From PALSA-1006 sp964532405 (GTDB taxonomy: Bacteria; Pseudomonadota; Gammaproteobacteria; Burkholderiales; Gallionellaceae): a stretch of DNA of 57,272 bases. The notes beneath the pieces were generated by a model, which saw nothing but the letters and a program-made list of their open reading frames with translations, ran no database searches and was not told the origin of the DNA. Position 1 is the first letter of the stretch; every line of letters starts with the position of its first letter. Location: contig CAZHIC010000016.1 of the NCBI GenBank assembly GCA_964532405.1, positions 1-57,272 of the forward strand, written 5' to 3'. Both the position numbers and the translations under genes were made by a program. Of the stretch, positions 49,381 through 57,272 are shown piece after piece.

Positions 49381-51966
49381 ATGCGTTTCGATAAGTTCAC
49401 CACCAAATTGCAACAAGCCCTGTCCGAGGCCCAGAGTCTGTCCGTCGGGGCGGATAACCAGTTTATTGAGCCGCAGCACCTGCTGCTGGCCTTGCTCAAC
49501 GATGCCGACAGCGGCGCAGGCTCGTTGCTGGCGCGCGCCGGGGGCAACGTCAATGCGCTGAAAGCCGCGTTGAACGAGGCCGTGTCGCGCCTGCCCAAGG
49601 TGGAAGGCCACGGTGGCGAAGTGCAGGTCGGGCGCGATCTCTCCAACCTGTTCAACCTCACCGACAAGGAAGCGCAGAAACGCGGCGACCAGTTCATTGC
49701 CAGCGAGATGTTTTTGTTGGCACTCACCAACGACAAAGCCGAAACCGGACGTTTGCTCAAGCAGCATGGCGTGGCACGTGCGCCGCTGGAGCAGGCTATC
49801 AGCACCGTGCGCGGCGGCGAGTCCGTCGGTTCACAGGAAGCGGAAGGCCAGCGCGAGTCGCTGAAGAAGTATTGTATGGATCTCACCGAGCGCGCAAGGC
49901 TAGGCAAGCTCGACCCGGTGATCGGACGCGACGACGAGATACGCCGCGCCATCCAAGTGTTGCAACGCCGCACCAAGAATAACCCGGTGCTGATCGGCGA
50001 ACCCGGCGTGGGTAAGACCGCCATCGTCGAAGGCTTGGCGCAACGCATCATCAATGGCGAAGTGCCGGAATCGCTCAAAGGCAAAAAAGTGCTGTCGCTG
50101 GACATGGCGGCGCTGCTGGCGGGTGCGAAGTATCGCGGCGAATTTGAAGAGCGCCTGAAAGCGGTGCTCAAAGAATTGTCGCAAGACGAAGGTAATAACA
50201 TCGTGTTCATCGACGAGCTGCACACCATGGTCGGTGCGGGCAAGGCCGAAGGTGCGATGGATGCGGGCAATATGCTCAAGCCCGCCTTGGCGCGCGGCGA
50301 ACTGCACTGCATCGGCGCGACCACGCTGGACGAATACCGCAAATATATCGAGAAGGACGCCGCGCTGGAACGCCGCTTCCAGAAAGTGCTGGTGGACGAG
50401 CCTAGCGTCGAATCCACCATCGCCATCCTGCGCGGTTTGAAAGAAAAATATGAAGTGCATCACGGCGTGGAGATCACCGACCCCGCCATTGTCGCGGCGG
50501 CAGAGCTGTCGCACCGCTATATCACCGACCGTTTCCTGCCGGACAAAGCCATCGACCTCATCGACGAGGCCGCCTCGCGCATGAAGATGGAAATCGATTC
50601 CAAGCCGGAGGTGATGGACAAGCTCGAACGCCGCCTGATCCAATTGAAGATCGAGCGCGAAGCCGTGAAGAAAGAGAAAGACGAAGCTTCGCGCAAACGC
50701 ATGGGACTGATCGAAGACGAGATTAAAAAACTGGAACGCGAATACGCCGACCTGGAAGAAATCTGGAAGGCGGAAAAGGGCGCGGCACAAGGCGCGGCGA
50801 CCGTGAAGGAAGAGATTGAGAACGTGCGTGCCGAGATCGTGCGTCTGCAACGCGAAGGCAAACTGGAAAAGGTGGCCGAGCTGCAATACGGCAAGCTGCC
50901 GCAGTTGGAAGCCAAGTTGAAAGAAGCCGCGCAACGCGAAGCCGAAGGCGGTGCGAACAAAAATAAATTGTTGCGCACTCAGGTCGGCGCGGAAGAGATC
51001 GCCGAAGTGGTGAGCCGCGCCACGGGCATTCCCGTGAGCAAAATGATGACGGGCGAGCGCGACAAACTGCTCAAGATGGAAGACAAGCTGCACGAGCGCG
51101 TGGTGGGGCAGGATGAGGCAGTGCGCTTGGTATCCGATGCGATCCGCCGTTCACGTTCCGGCCTGTCCGATCCGAACCGCCCTTATGGTTCGTTCCTGTT
51201 TTTGGGGCCGACGGGCGTGGGCAAGACCGAGCTGTGCAAGGCGCTGGCCGGATTCATGTTCGATTCGGAAAGCCACCTCATCCGTATCGACATGAGCGAG
51301 TACATGGAGAAACATTCCGTGGCGCGCTTGATCGGCGCGCCGCCCGGCTATGTGGGCTATGAAGAAGGTGGCGGTTTGACCGAGGCTGTACGGCGCAAAC
51401 CGTACAGCGTCATCCTGTTGGATGAAGTGGAGAAAGCGCACCCCGATGTGTTCAACGTGATGTTGCAAGTGCTGGACGACGGGCGCATGACCGACGGCCA
51501 AGGCCGCACGGTGGACTTCAAGAACACCGTCATCGTGATGACTTCCAACCTCGGTAGCCAGATGATCCAGCAGATGTCCGGCGATGATTACCAAGTCATC
51601 AAACTCGCGGTGATGGGCGAAGTGAAAAACTACTTCCGTCCCGAGTTCATCAACCGCATCGACGAGGTGGTTGTATTCCATGCGCTGGATGAAAAGAACA
51701 TCAAATCTATCGCGCGCTTCCAGTTACAGTATCTGGAAAAACGTCTGGCCGCGATGGAGATGAAACTGAGTGTCAGCGACGCCGCACTGGCCGAGATCGC
51801 CAATGCGGGCTTCGATCCGATGTACGGTGCAAGACCGCTGAAACGCGCCATCCAGGCGCAGTTGGAGAACCCGCTGGCCATGCTGATACTGGAAGGTCAG
51901 TTCGCAGCCAAGGACACCATCAAGGTGGACTGCAAGGGCGGGGTGATGCGGTTCGACAAAGGTTAA
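49381..51966 (+). CDS. clpB: ATP-dependent chaperone ClpB
   Basis: The 861-residue protein has a Clp N-terminal domain (1-150) and two AAA+ modules with Walker A GEPGVGKTA (about 205) and GPTGVGKTE (about 608). The coiled-coil middle domain lies between them (about 400-530, KEKDEASRKRMGLIEDEI). The ClpP-binding loop of ClpA/ClpX is absent. It disaggregates proteins with DnaK. The ATG has a GAAGGAGC ribosome site and follows a sigma-32-like promoter. Confidence 0.97.
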   Translation: MRFDKFTTKLQQALSEAQSLSVGADNQFIEPQHLLLALLNDADSGAGSLLARAGGNVNALKAALNEAVSRLPKVEGHGGEVQVGRDLSNLFNLTDKEAQKRGDQFIASEMFLLALTNDKAETGRLLKQHGVARAPLEQAISTVRGGESVGSQEAEGQRESLKKYCMDLTERARLGKLDPVIGRDDEIRRAIQVLQRRTKNNPVLIGEPGVGKTAIVEGLAQRIINGEVPESLKGKKVLSLDMAALLAGAKYRGEFEERLKAVLKELSQDEGNNIVFIDELHTMVGAGKAEGAMDAGNMLKPALARGELHCIGATTLDEYRKYIEKDAALERRFQKVLVDEPSVESTIAILRGLKEKYEVHHGVEITDPAIVAAAELSHRYITDRFLPDKAIDLIDEAASRMKMEIDSKPEVMDKLERRLIQLKIEREAVKKEKDEASRKRMGLIEDEIKKLEREYADLEEIWKAEKGAAQGAATVKEEIENVRAEIVRLQREGKLEKVAELQYGKLPQLEAKLKEAAQREAEGGANKNKLLRTQVGAEEIAEVVSRATGIPVSKMMTGERDKLLKMEDKLHERVVGQDEAVRLVSDAIRRSRSGLSDPNRPYGSFLFLGPTGVGKTELCKALAGFMFDSESHLIRIDMSEYMEKHSVARLIGAPPGYVGYEEGGGLTEAVRRKPYSVILLDEVEKAHPDVFNVMLQVLDDGRMTDGQGRTVDFKNTVIVMTSNLGSQMIQQMSGDDYQVIKLAVMGEVKNYFRPEFINRIDEVVVFHALDEKNIKSIARFQLQYLEKRLAAMEMKLSVSDAALAEIANAGFDPMYGARPLKRAIQAQLENPLAMLILEGQFAAKDTIKVDCKGGVMRFDKG

Positions 51967-51976
51967 ACAGAACCCG

Positions 51977-52279
51977 ATGCAAATGAAATATGAATTAAAT
52001 TCACCGGCAAAACCTCCCGGCCTGTTGCGCAAGCTCGCGGCTTTGGCGGTGGCTGTCGTGCTGGTTGGTTTAGTGTTGATGTTCTCGGCAGTATTGCTAG
52101 TGATTATCCTGATTGTCGGTGCGATAGCTTTTGCCTATCTGTGGTGGAAAACGCGCGAGGTGCGAAAACTGATGCGCGAATTTTCACGGAACGGAATGAC
52201 GCGGGAGGCGAAGGCGAGTAACGACGGAGTGTTCGAGGGCGAAGCGATCCGCGTGGCCGATCCGAAAGACGTAAGATGA
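51977..52279 (+). CDS. small membrane protein after clpB
   Basis: The 100-residue protein has two close hydrophobic segments (about 18-55, rich in Val/Leu/Ile) and a charged C-terminal tail. It starts 10 bases after the clpB stop, so it probably shares the heat-shock transcript. No family is recognised. Confidence 0.6.
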   Translation: MQMKYELNSPAKPPGLLRKLAALAVAVVLVGLVLMFSAVLLVIILIVGAIAFAYLWWKTREVRKLMREFSRNGMTREAKASNDGVFEGEAIRVADPKDVR

Positions 52280-52314
52280 GCGTTGGTGGCGGGTGAAATT
52301 TTAACCAAATTCTT

Positions 52315-52486
52315 GTTAATCTTACTGTGTCATAAATGCGGAGCAACATCCCCTCCCCCTTGCAGGGGAGGGCTAGGGAGGGGGTAGAGTCGTTGCGCAA
52401 CGCCCAAGTCTACCCCCCATCCTAACCTTCCCCCTGCAAGGGGGAAGGAATAGATCGGCTCTATTTTGTGACACAGTAAGATTAAC
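52315..52486. mobile_element. MITE-like element with 18-bp inverted ends (repeat copy 3)
   Basis: Perfect 18-bp inverted repeats bound it: GTTAATCTTACTGTGTCA (52315-52332) and its complement (52469-52486). Inside are two hairpins, CCCCTCCCCCTTGCAGGGGAG-like and CTTCCCCCTGCAAGGGGGAAG-like, joined by GGGGGTAGAGTCG. The interior matches the copy at 46-118. The right end contains the stop codon of the exonuclease gene. A non-autonomous mobile element is inferred, not shown. Confidence 0.7.
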
Positions 52487-53126
52487 TATCGGGTTCTGCG
52501 TTCACCGTTGGCTGCAGCATCATCGGCAACTCTTCGCGGGGCAAGTCGAGGGTTCCCAAAACTTTGAGTGCCGCGTAGGCATCGTTCGCCGCGTAGAGCA
52601 ATTGCTGTGAAGTGAGTTGATGCTGCGACCAGTTGGAGGTGGTCACTTTCCTCGACTTGGCAAAGCGCTGCTTAAACACCAAACCAACCGCCGTGCGGAC
52701 GCCCATGTGTTTTTGGTAACCGGCCATGCGGAACACCGTATTGAGATCGACCACTCCGCCCAGGCGGATGCCCAGTTTCGCGTAGACATGCGCGCTATCC
52801 GATTTAAGATCGAAGCCCACCTTGATGATCTGTTCCGATTGCAGTAACTCGATCAGAAACGGATGCCCCTCCGCCCGATGCGCTTGAAACAGGTAAGCCT
52901 TGTCATACAGGGCAAACTGCACCACATGGGGCCCGTCGCTGACTTCGCCCACAGCGAACGTCGGCTTGGACTCTGTATCGAAACCCACGATACCCGCCGC
53001 CTTGATCTCGGCCGTGGCAGAGGCAAATTCTTCTCTGCTTGATGGCACATGGATGCGCTCCAGCGTGAGGCCGGTAAACGGCTCAAGCAAAGCGATCTCG
53101 GTTTTATTTGGAACGATTTTTTTCAT
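52482..53126 (-). CDS. 3'-5' exonuclease (DEDD superfamily)
   Basis: The 214-residue protein has the RNase D/DnaQ-like core: Exo I GFDTESKP, Exo II KVGFDLKSDSAHVY and Exo III LYAANDAYAALKV (Tyr, hence DEDDy type). No extra HRDC domain is present. It could degrade or trim RNA or DNA. Its stop codon lies inside the inverted end of the repeat element at 52315-52486. Confidence 0.88.
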   Translation of the reverse strand: MKKIVPNKTEIALLEPFTGLTLERIHVPSSREEFASATAEIKAAGIVGFDTESKPTFAVGEVSDGPHVVQFALYDKAYLFQAHRAEGHPFLIELLQSEQIIKVGFDLKSDSAHVYAKLGIRLGGVVDLNTVFRMAGYQKHMGVRTAVGLVFKQRFAKSRKVTTSNWSQHQLTSQQLLYAANDAYAALKVLGTLDLPREELPMMLQPTVNAEPDS

Positions 53127-53176
53127 GGACGTAAATAGTGAGGGTCGGGGGTGTAAAGTAAGCGTGTCAGTCCCGA

Positions 53177-54022
53177 TTAAGCGTACAGGTGAAGATTCAG
53201 AGTGTCCTCCTCGCCCTTGTCGATTTTGAGGCCGAGCACGGTCTTGACGGCTCTGAGCACGGGGTGAATCTCAAAAGGTTTCGTAATATATCCATCGGCG
53301 CCGCCCAATATCCCCTTGAGTACTGCTTCGCGGGTTGCCGCGGCGGTAAGCATGACAACAGGCATATCTTTGAGTGCAGGGTGCTGGCGCATTTTGACGA
53401 GCACATCAAAGCCGTTTGCATCCGGCAGTTGGACATCAAGTAATACCAAATCCGGCAGCGGGGTACTGCGAAGGGCTGCAAGAATTTCATCACGGTTTCC
53501 GGCTGTGCGCGAATCAATGTTTTCAAGCTTGAGGCACATTTGCAGAAGCTTGCAAATATCCGGATCGTCGTCGATTACAAGCACGTCCAAGTTGCGTCCA
53601 TCCTTTTGCCTGCTGCTGTTTGCACGACGGAAAGCGATGTTGACGAAATACCCGTGTTGCTGAAGAAATTTTGCATTGGCATCCGCTTCAGTCTGAGTTT
53701 GCGCGCCCAATTTGGATATATCTGTATCGCTGACTTTGGCAGTGAAAAAATCACCGGGATCGATATAGCCGTCGGTGAGTTTGGAGCTGGCAATGACATC
53801 TCCCCGTTTGATCAGCTCGTTCAGCTTGGCATGCATCACATTTGGATCAATCTTGTCCGCACGCTTTAGCACTTGCCCGACGTTTGCATGACCGTCGATC
53901 AGTATAAGAGCCTCCAACAAGGCGGGAGTGAGCGTGGTTCCGGCTTCGCGAAGTTCACGTTTCCCCTTTTTTGTCAGCGACAATATGGCTGCATCATCGA
54001 GTAGGGACAGTTGTTGATTCAT
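53177..54022 (-). CDS. response regulator with an N-terminal helical/winged domain
   Basis: The 281-residue protein has a helical N-terminal region (1-90), plausibly winged-helix-like, a linker and a C-terminal receiver domain (145-270). The receiver has the acidic pocket Asp151-153, phospho-acceptor Asp196 (LLDVQLP), Thr226 and Lys248 (YITKPF). Having the output-like domain before the receiver is unusual. No histidine kinase gene is adjacent. The target is unknown. Confidence 0.75.
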   Translation of the reverse strand: MNQQLSLLDDAAILSLTKKGKRELREAGTTLTPALLEALILIDGHANVGQVLKRADKIDPNVMHAKLNELIKRGDVIASSKLTDGYIDPGDFFTAKVSDTDISKLGAQTQTEADANAKFLQQHGYFVNIAFRRANSSRQKDGRNLDVLVIDDDPDICKLLQMCLKLENIDSRTAGNRDEILAALRSTPLPDLVLLDVQLPDANGFDVLVKMRQHPALKDMPVVMLTAAATREAVLKGILGGADGYITKPFEIHPVLRAVKTVLGLKIDKGEEDTLNLHLYA

Positions 54023-54139
54023 TGGGCTCTCTATATGTGCAATGATTTTATCCGTAAATGCCTACAAGGGAAGGCATAAATAGCTTATGCAGCAGTCATA
54101 TGGGGGTGTTTTGCGCTTAAATTTTGCGGGTGTGTATGA

Positions 54140-55276
54140 CTATCTAGCCTTCACCGCCCGTGCCCGCAACTGTCCGCAAGCCCCCTCAATCTCCTGTCCT
54201 GCCGAGTCGCGCACCCGCGCGAGAATGCCGTGCTGTTTAAGCGTTTGCACCATGGCCGCGATCCGTGCGGCAGAGGGGCGGCGATAGTCGAGTCCGTCCA
54301 CTTCGTTGAACGGGATGAAATTCATAATCGCGTATTTCCCTGAGAGCAATTGCACGATGCGCTCCACCTCGGCATCGCTGTCGTTCATGCCCTTGATCAA
54401 CGTCCATTGGTATTGCACCGGATAGGCCGTGGCGCGCGCATACATCTCGCCACGTTCCACCAACTCCTCGATAGCGATCTGCGGCGCATGCGGCAGCAAC
54501 TTGGCGCGCAATGCTGCATCGGTGGTGTGCAGCGAAAGGGCGAGGGCGGGTTTGACAGTTTGCTTAATTGCGGATTGTTCATAAGGCTCAAACCCCCTCC
54601 AACTCCCCCTTGTCAGGGGGAGAGCCAAACCTGCTCCTCCCCTGACAAGGGGAGGTTGGGAGGGGGTGGGGTTTGGAATCAATGAGCACCCTGAACCCAT
54701 CAGCCTCTCAAACACCCTCAAATCCCCCACCGTTGATAACACCAGATTCTTATGCCCGATATTCCCCTGCGTCCCCAGCAGCTCAATCACCTCCATCACA
54801 TTGTCGAGATTGTGCGCCGGTTCGCCCATGCCCATGAACACCACCTTGCTCACTGCGCGGCGACGGCGCGCGAGCACCACTTGGGCGACGATCTCCGCGC
54901 TGCCGAGCTGGCGCAGCAGGCCGGCGCGGCCACTCATGCAGAACACACAGCCCACCGCACAACCCACCTGCGTCGAAACGCACAGACCGCCACGCGGCAG
55001 CAGCACGCTCTCCACCATCTGGCCATCGGCCAGCTCGGCCAACAGCCGCGCGACGCCTTCAGCGGCGGGATATTCACTGCTCAGGCGCGCCAATCCATTC
55101 AGCTCCGCTTCAATGAAGGGCAATTCATTGCGCAGCGCAAGCGGAAAGAAAGTTTCTGCGGGGCTGTGCTTCCTGTCGTATGAGCAAACCTGACTCCAGC
55201 CGCGCAGCAGACGATCTTCGTGGCACGGCTTGGCGCCGAGATCGTGCAGGCGTTGGCGAAGGTGAGTGATACGCAT
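54140..55276 (-). CDS. RlmN/Cfr-type radical SAM enzyme with a repeat-derived insert
   Basis: The 378-residue protein has a CxxxCxxC cluster site at Cys106/110/113 (CAVGCVFC), then FMGMGEPAHNLDNV, TVGDLRVFERL, KPALALSLHTTD, FIPFNEVDGLDYRRP and a late GQEIEGACGQLRAR. RlmN methylates C2 of A2503 in 23S rRNA (and tRNA); Cfr uses C8. About 45 residues (194-240) that break the family pattern, rich in Pro, Gly and Leu, are encoded by copy 4 of the dispersed repeat, in frame. The insert lies before the VKPALAL strand; effect on activity is unknown. Confidence 0.85.
   Translation of the reverse strand: MRITHLRQRLHDLGAKPCHEDRLLRGWSQVCSYDRKHSPAETFFPLALRNELPFIEAELNGLARLSSEYPAAEGVARLLAELADGQMVESVLLPRGGLCVSTQVGCAVGCVFCMSGRAGLLRQLGSAEIVAQVVLARRRRAVSKVVFMGMGEPAHNLDNVMEVIELLGTQGNIGHKNLVLSTVGDLRVFERLMGSGCSLIPNPTPSQPPLVRGGAGLALPLTRGSWRGFEPYEQSAIKQTVKPALALSLHTTDAALRAKLLPHAPQIAIEELVERGEMYARATAYPVQYQWTLIKGMNDSDAEVERIVQLLSGKYAIMNFIPFNEVDGLDYRRPSAARIAAMVQTLKQHGILARVRDSAGQEIEGACGQLRARAVKAR
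54590..54672. repeat. GC-rich dispersed repeat, copy 4 (inside the RlmN-like gene)
   Basis: CCCCCTCCAACTCCCCCTTG and its inverted partner (CTCCCCTGACAAGGGGAGG, then TTGGGAGGGGGTGGGG) form the two hairpins of the family. It is read through in frame by the radical SAM gene on the minus strand. Confidence 0.8.
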
Positions 55277-55425
55277 TGGGGAGTGGGAAGCGGGAGTCAA
55301 AGTGAGTTCGGAAATAATTGCGGGGAGACCTTAGCAATTTTAACCTAAGCTTTGTTCAGCAATGTAGTCAATGCACGTGGCACGGCCGGAAAAGACTGGC
55401 GGATAAAGTTACTTAAAACAACCCT

Positions 55426-55665
55426 ACCCTGGCCCGTTTAGTTTCATTCGCCGAGCAGCTTCGCCGAACATCGGGCGGCAAAGTTGCTACCATGATCGCG
55501 ACCGTGACGGACTGTATCGCGACACTGCGATTGCCGTATCGACCTGACCGAATCGAGCCTCGCGCGAAGAAACGGCGACCTAAAAAATTTCCGTTGTTAA
55601 CTGTGCCACGTCAAATCGCGCGTGACCTCATTGATGCTCAGCGAAACCTTAAGCGAGTGCCATGA
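55426..55665 (+). pseudogene. IS4-type transposase C-terminal remnant
   Basis: An 80-codon frame without a start gives a C-terminal piece: TVTDCIATLRLPYRPDRIEP, then RAKKRRPKKFPLLTVPRQIA and a short tail. This wording is typical of the end of IS4-family transposases (recalled). The N-terminal DDE core is absent. The 500-base gap around it otherwise holds only the repeat at 55694-55755. Confidence 0.6.
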
Positions 55666-55693
55666 GAGTCTGGCTCCATAGATTTTCTCCCGG

Positions 55694-55755
55694 CCTCCCC
55701 TTGTCAGGGGAGGAGTAAGCTTCCCTCCTGAGAAGGGAGGGCTGAGGGGGGTAAA
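55694..55755. repeat. GC-rich dispersed repeat, copy 5
   Basis: CCTCCCCTTGTCAGGGGAGG and CTTCCCTCCTGAGAAGGGAGG are two hairpins in the family order, followed by GAGGGGGGTAAATT and TGTGTCA. The trailing TGTGTCA echoes the inverted end (ACTGTGTCA) of the 52315-52486 element. Confidence 0.7.
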
Positions 55756-55797
55756 TTGCCTGTGTCAAAAATATGCAGCGCAGCGGCGTAAACCGTG

Positions 55798-56175
55798 TCA
55801 TTTACGGCCATCCACAAATGGCGCACGACACACCTCTGTTACATTTTGACCATCTTCTGCGCACCAGCGTAGCGCCAGTTTGCTCATCTGGTCGAGCAGG
55901 GTTCTCATCTGTTTTCCGCGCTCGGTCAGGCCATAGATCACCTGCGGTGGCGTAGTGGGTTCGCAGCGCCGAAAAATCACGCCGCCTGTTTCCAGCACGC
56001 GCAGTCGTTCGGTCAATACTTTGGCCGAAATGCCACCCACTTGGCGTTTTAATTCGCCAAACCGGGTCGGTCCCTGACTGCGCAAAATCCACAGGATATA
56101 AGTCGTCCATGGGCCGCTCAATAAGCGCAAAAAACTATCAATCGCACAACCTTTTGGGCTTTGGGGTAGTGGCAT
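55798..56175 (-). CDS. HxlR family regulator
   Basis: The 125-residue winged-helix protein begins PLPQSPKGCAIDSFLRLLSG. It has WTTYILWILRSQGPTRFGEL and the HxlR middle (VGGISAKVLTERLRVLETGG). A Cys early in the protein could be a redox switch, as in other members. It is divergent from an NmrA-type oxidoreductase with a palindromic site between them, a common regulator/target arrangement. Confidence 0.87.
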   Translation of the reverse strand: MPLPQSPKGCAIDSFLRLLSGPWTTYILWILRSQGPTRFGELKRQVGGISAKVLTERLRVLETGGVIFRRCEPTTPPQVIYGLTERGKQMRTLLDQMSKLALRWCAEDGQNVTEVCRAPFVDGRK

Positions 56176-56233
56176 TGTGTGCCTCCTTACTAAAATGCAA
56201 CCTAGTTACTATATCGTACCTAGTTTACTTTTT

Positions 56234-56247
56234 ATAGTAGTTACTAT
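56234..56247. promoter_or_regulatory. palindromic site between HxlR and NmrA-type genes
   Basis: ATAGTA (56234-56239), GT and TACTAT (56242-56247) form a perfect inverted repeat. A related word (TAGTTACTAT) lies at about 56204-56213. They sit in the divergent promoter region and are the likely HxlR operator. Confidence 0.65.
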
Positions 56248-56303
56248 TAAATACTAGATACCTAAAGATAACTTTAGACAACCCTCAACGTAAAGGAGAT
56301 TTT

Positions 56304-57188
56304 ATGTACATCATTACTGGAGCGACCGGCAATACTGGCCAGCACATTACCCGCACACTGTTATCCAAAGGCGCGCGGGTGCGCGTGGTGGGTAGGGATG
56401 CAGAGCGTCTGAAACCGTTAGCCGCGCTGGGCGCGGAGCCTTTTGTCGGCGCGGCGGAAGATGCCAAATCCATGACGCGGGCTTTTGCTGGCGCCACAGC
56501 GGTATACACGCTGGTGCCGCCTCCCTATAGCGCGCCGCAGGTGCGCAACACCCAAAATGCAGTGAGCCAGGCCTACGCAGAGGCGATCATCGCCAACCAG
56601 GTGCGCTATGTGGTCAATCTCAGCAGCGCAGGCGCGCAGCTCGCGCAAGATTTTGGTCCTGTGAATGGCCTGCACGATCACGAGCAGCGCTTGAACCAGA
56701 TCGGCGATACCCATGTGCTGCACTTGCGCGCGGGCTTTTTCATGGAGAACCAGTTTTTTAATATTGCGCTGATTAAAGCACAGGGCATCAATGGTTCGCC
56801 GCTACGCGCCGAACTCGCCATCCCCATGATCGCCACCCAGGATATTGCGGCAGTTGCGGCGCAGCATTTGCTGGCGCTGGATTTTTCCGGAAAAAGCGCC
56901 ATTGAATTGCTCGGGCAGCGCGACATCTCCATGCAGGAGGCCACTCGCATACTGGGTGCTGCAATCGGCAAAGCGGATTTTTCCTACGTGCAATTTGGCT
57001 ATGAGGATGCGCGCGCGGCGATGGTAGGGATGGGTTTATCTGCGGATATGGCCGACGGGTATATTGAGCTTTATCGGTATATTAACGACCACGGCTATCC
57101 GCAATTAGAGGTGCGTTCAGTCAAAAATACCACCCCGACGCGCTTTGAAGATTTCGCCCAAGGGTTTGCTGCCGTGTACGGGAAATAG
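56304..57188 (+). CDS. NmrA/SDR-like NAD(P)-binding oxidoreductase
   Basis: The 294-residue protein begins MYIITGATGNTGQHITRTLL, an extended Rossmann motif TGATGNTG. AVYTLVPPPYSAP, VRYVVNLSSAGAQ and LHLRAGFFMENQF follow, as in atypical (NmrA-like) SDR proteins and azoreductase-type quinone reductases. The usual YxxxK catalytic pair is not evident. An AAAGGAG site precedes the ATG. The substrate may be a quinone or aldehyde, inferred only from the HxlR neighbour. Confidence 0.85.
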   Translation: MYIITGATGNTGQHITRTLLSKGARVRVVGRDAERLKPLAALGAEPFVGAAEDAKSMTRAFAGATAVYTLVPPPYSAPQVRNTQNAVSQAYAEAIIANQVRYVVNLSSAGAQLAQDFGPVNGLHDHEQRLNQIGDTHVLHLRAGFFMENQFFNIALIKAQGINGSPLRAELAIPMIATQDIAAVAAQHLLALDFSGKSAIELLGQRDISMQEATRILGAAIGKADFSYVQFGYEDARAAMVGMGLSADMADGYIELYRYINDHGYPQLEVRSVKNTTPTRFEDFAQGFAAVYGK

Positions 57189-57272
57189 CTGCGGATATCT
57201 ATGACATTGCTGGCCTCTTTAGGGCATCTCTAAAAATCACCCTAAATAAATTATCGAACAGGTCATCGAGAA

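Noticed and set aside
51151..51681. 176-codon minus-strand frame opposite clpB
   Set aside because: Shadow of the second AAA+ module; no ribosome site or family features.
1..57272. tRNA, rRNA or riboswitch genes
   Set aside because: No cloverleaf with conserved arms, rRNA segment or recognisable riboswitch core was noticed on either strand; a covariance-model scan would be decisive.

Overview
The window looks like a chromosomal segment of a betaproteobacterium, most plausibly of the Nitrosomonadales (Gallionellaceae-like). This is inferred from the protein families, moderate GC, GlcDEF-type glycolate oxidation, Mla-type transport, PilZ, HU and GreB/SelO content. No rRNA, tRNA or CRISPR array was seen. 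About 63 protein genes, several decayed genes and several repeat families can be supported.

Layout. 0.2-6.4 kb: a LexA-like repressor with its own palindromic operators, a decayed DUF6516 (TumE-like) toxin, YajR-type MFS transporter, ssb, and a tight ORF6N-greB-selO run. 6.6-8.5 kb: an AraC/GyrI-like regulator and an ECF sigma factor coupled to a small Cys/His-rich membrane protein. 8.5-14.7 kb: a TetR-controlled tripartite RND pump whose adaptor seems to lack the helical hairpin. 14.9-18 kb: an accessory patch with small basic and HTH proteins, a 5'-truncated SDR, a toxin-antitoxin pair and surface-adhesin-E-like secreted proteins. 18-26.6 kb: YajD nuclease, MoxR ATPase, cupin/HxlR pair, then alaA, hom, an unrelated inserted gene, thrC and an AEC carrier. 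26.6-31.8 kb: alanine/serine-glyoxylate aminotransferase, a copper P-type ATPase, and an HPP membrane protein divergent from a TetR repressor with twin operators.

32-40.7 kb is a coherent metabolic locus: a divergent IclR regulator, a TPP-dependent phosphoketolase/transketolase-like enzyme, a DUF1537 four-carbon acid-sugar kinase, and the glycolate oxidase subunits GlcD, GlcE and GlcF. Together with the aminotransferase at 26.6 kb this suggests salvage of glycolate and glyoxylate, for example 2-phosphoglycolate waste of an autotroph. The exact role of the TPP enzyme and kinase is open.

40.8-44 kb is an Mla/MCE lipid-transport operon (permease, ATPase-like subunit, MCE protein, lipoprotein). 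Its ATPase-like subunit has lost every recognisable catalytic motif. 44-57 kb holds a methyltransferase, two more adhesin-E-like proteins, PilZ, HU, an HTH paralogue of the 15.2 kb gene, a possible chemotaxis-related protein, trxC, nadC, clpB with a sigma-32-type promoter, a DEDD exonuclease, a response regulator, an RlmN/Cfr-type radical SAM enzyme with a repeat element inside its reading frame, an IS4-type transposase remnant, and a divergent HxlR/NmrA pair.

The most notable leads are the degenerate Mla ATPase, the hairpin-less RND adaptor, the TPP-enzyme/kinase/GlcDEF locus, a dispersed GC-rich repeat (one copy bounded by 18-bp perfect inverted repeats, another translated inside the RlmN-like gene), and the LexA-like gene with a GAAC-N4-GTTC box.
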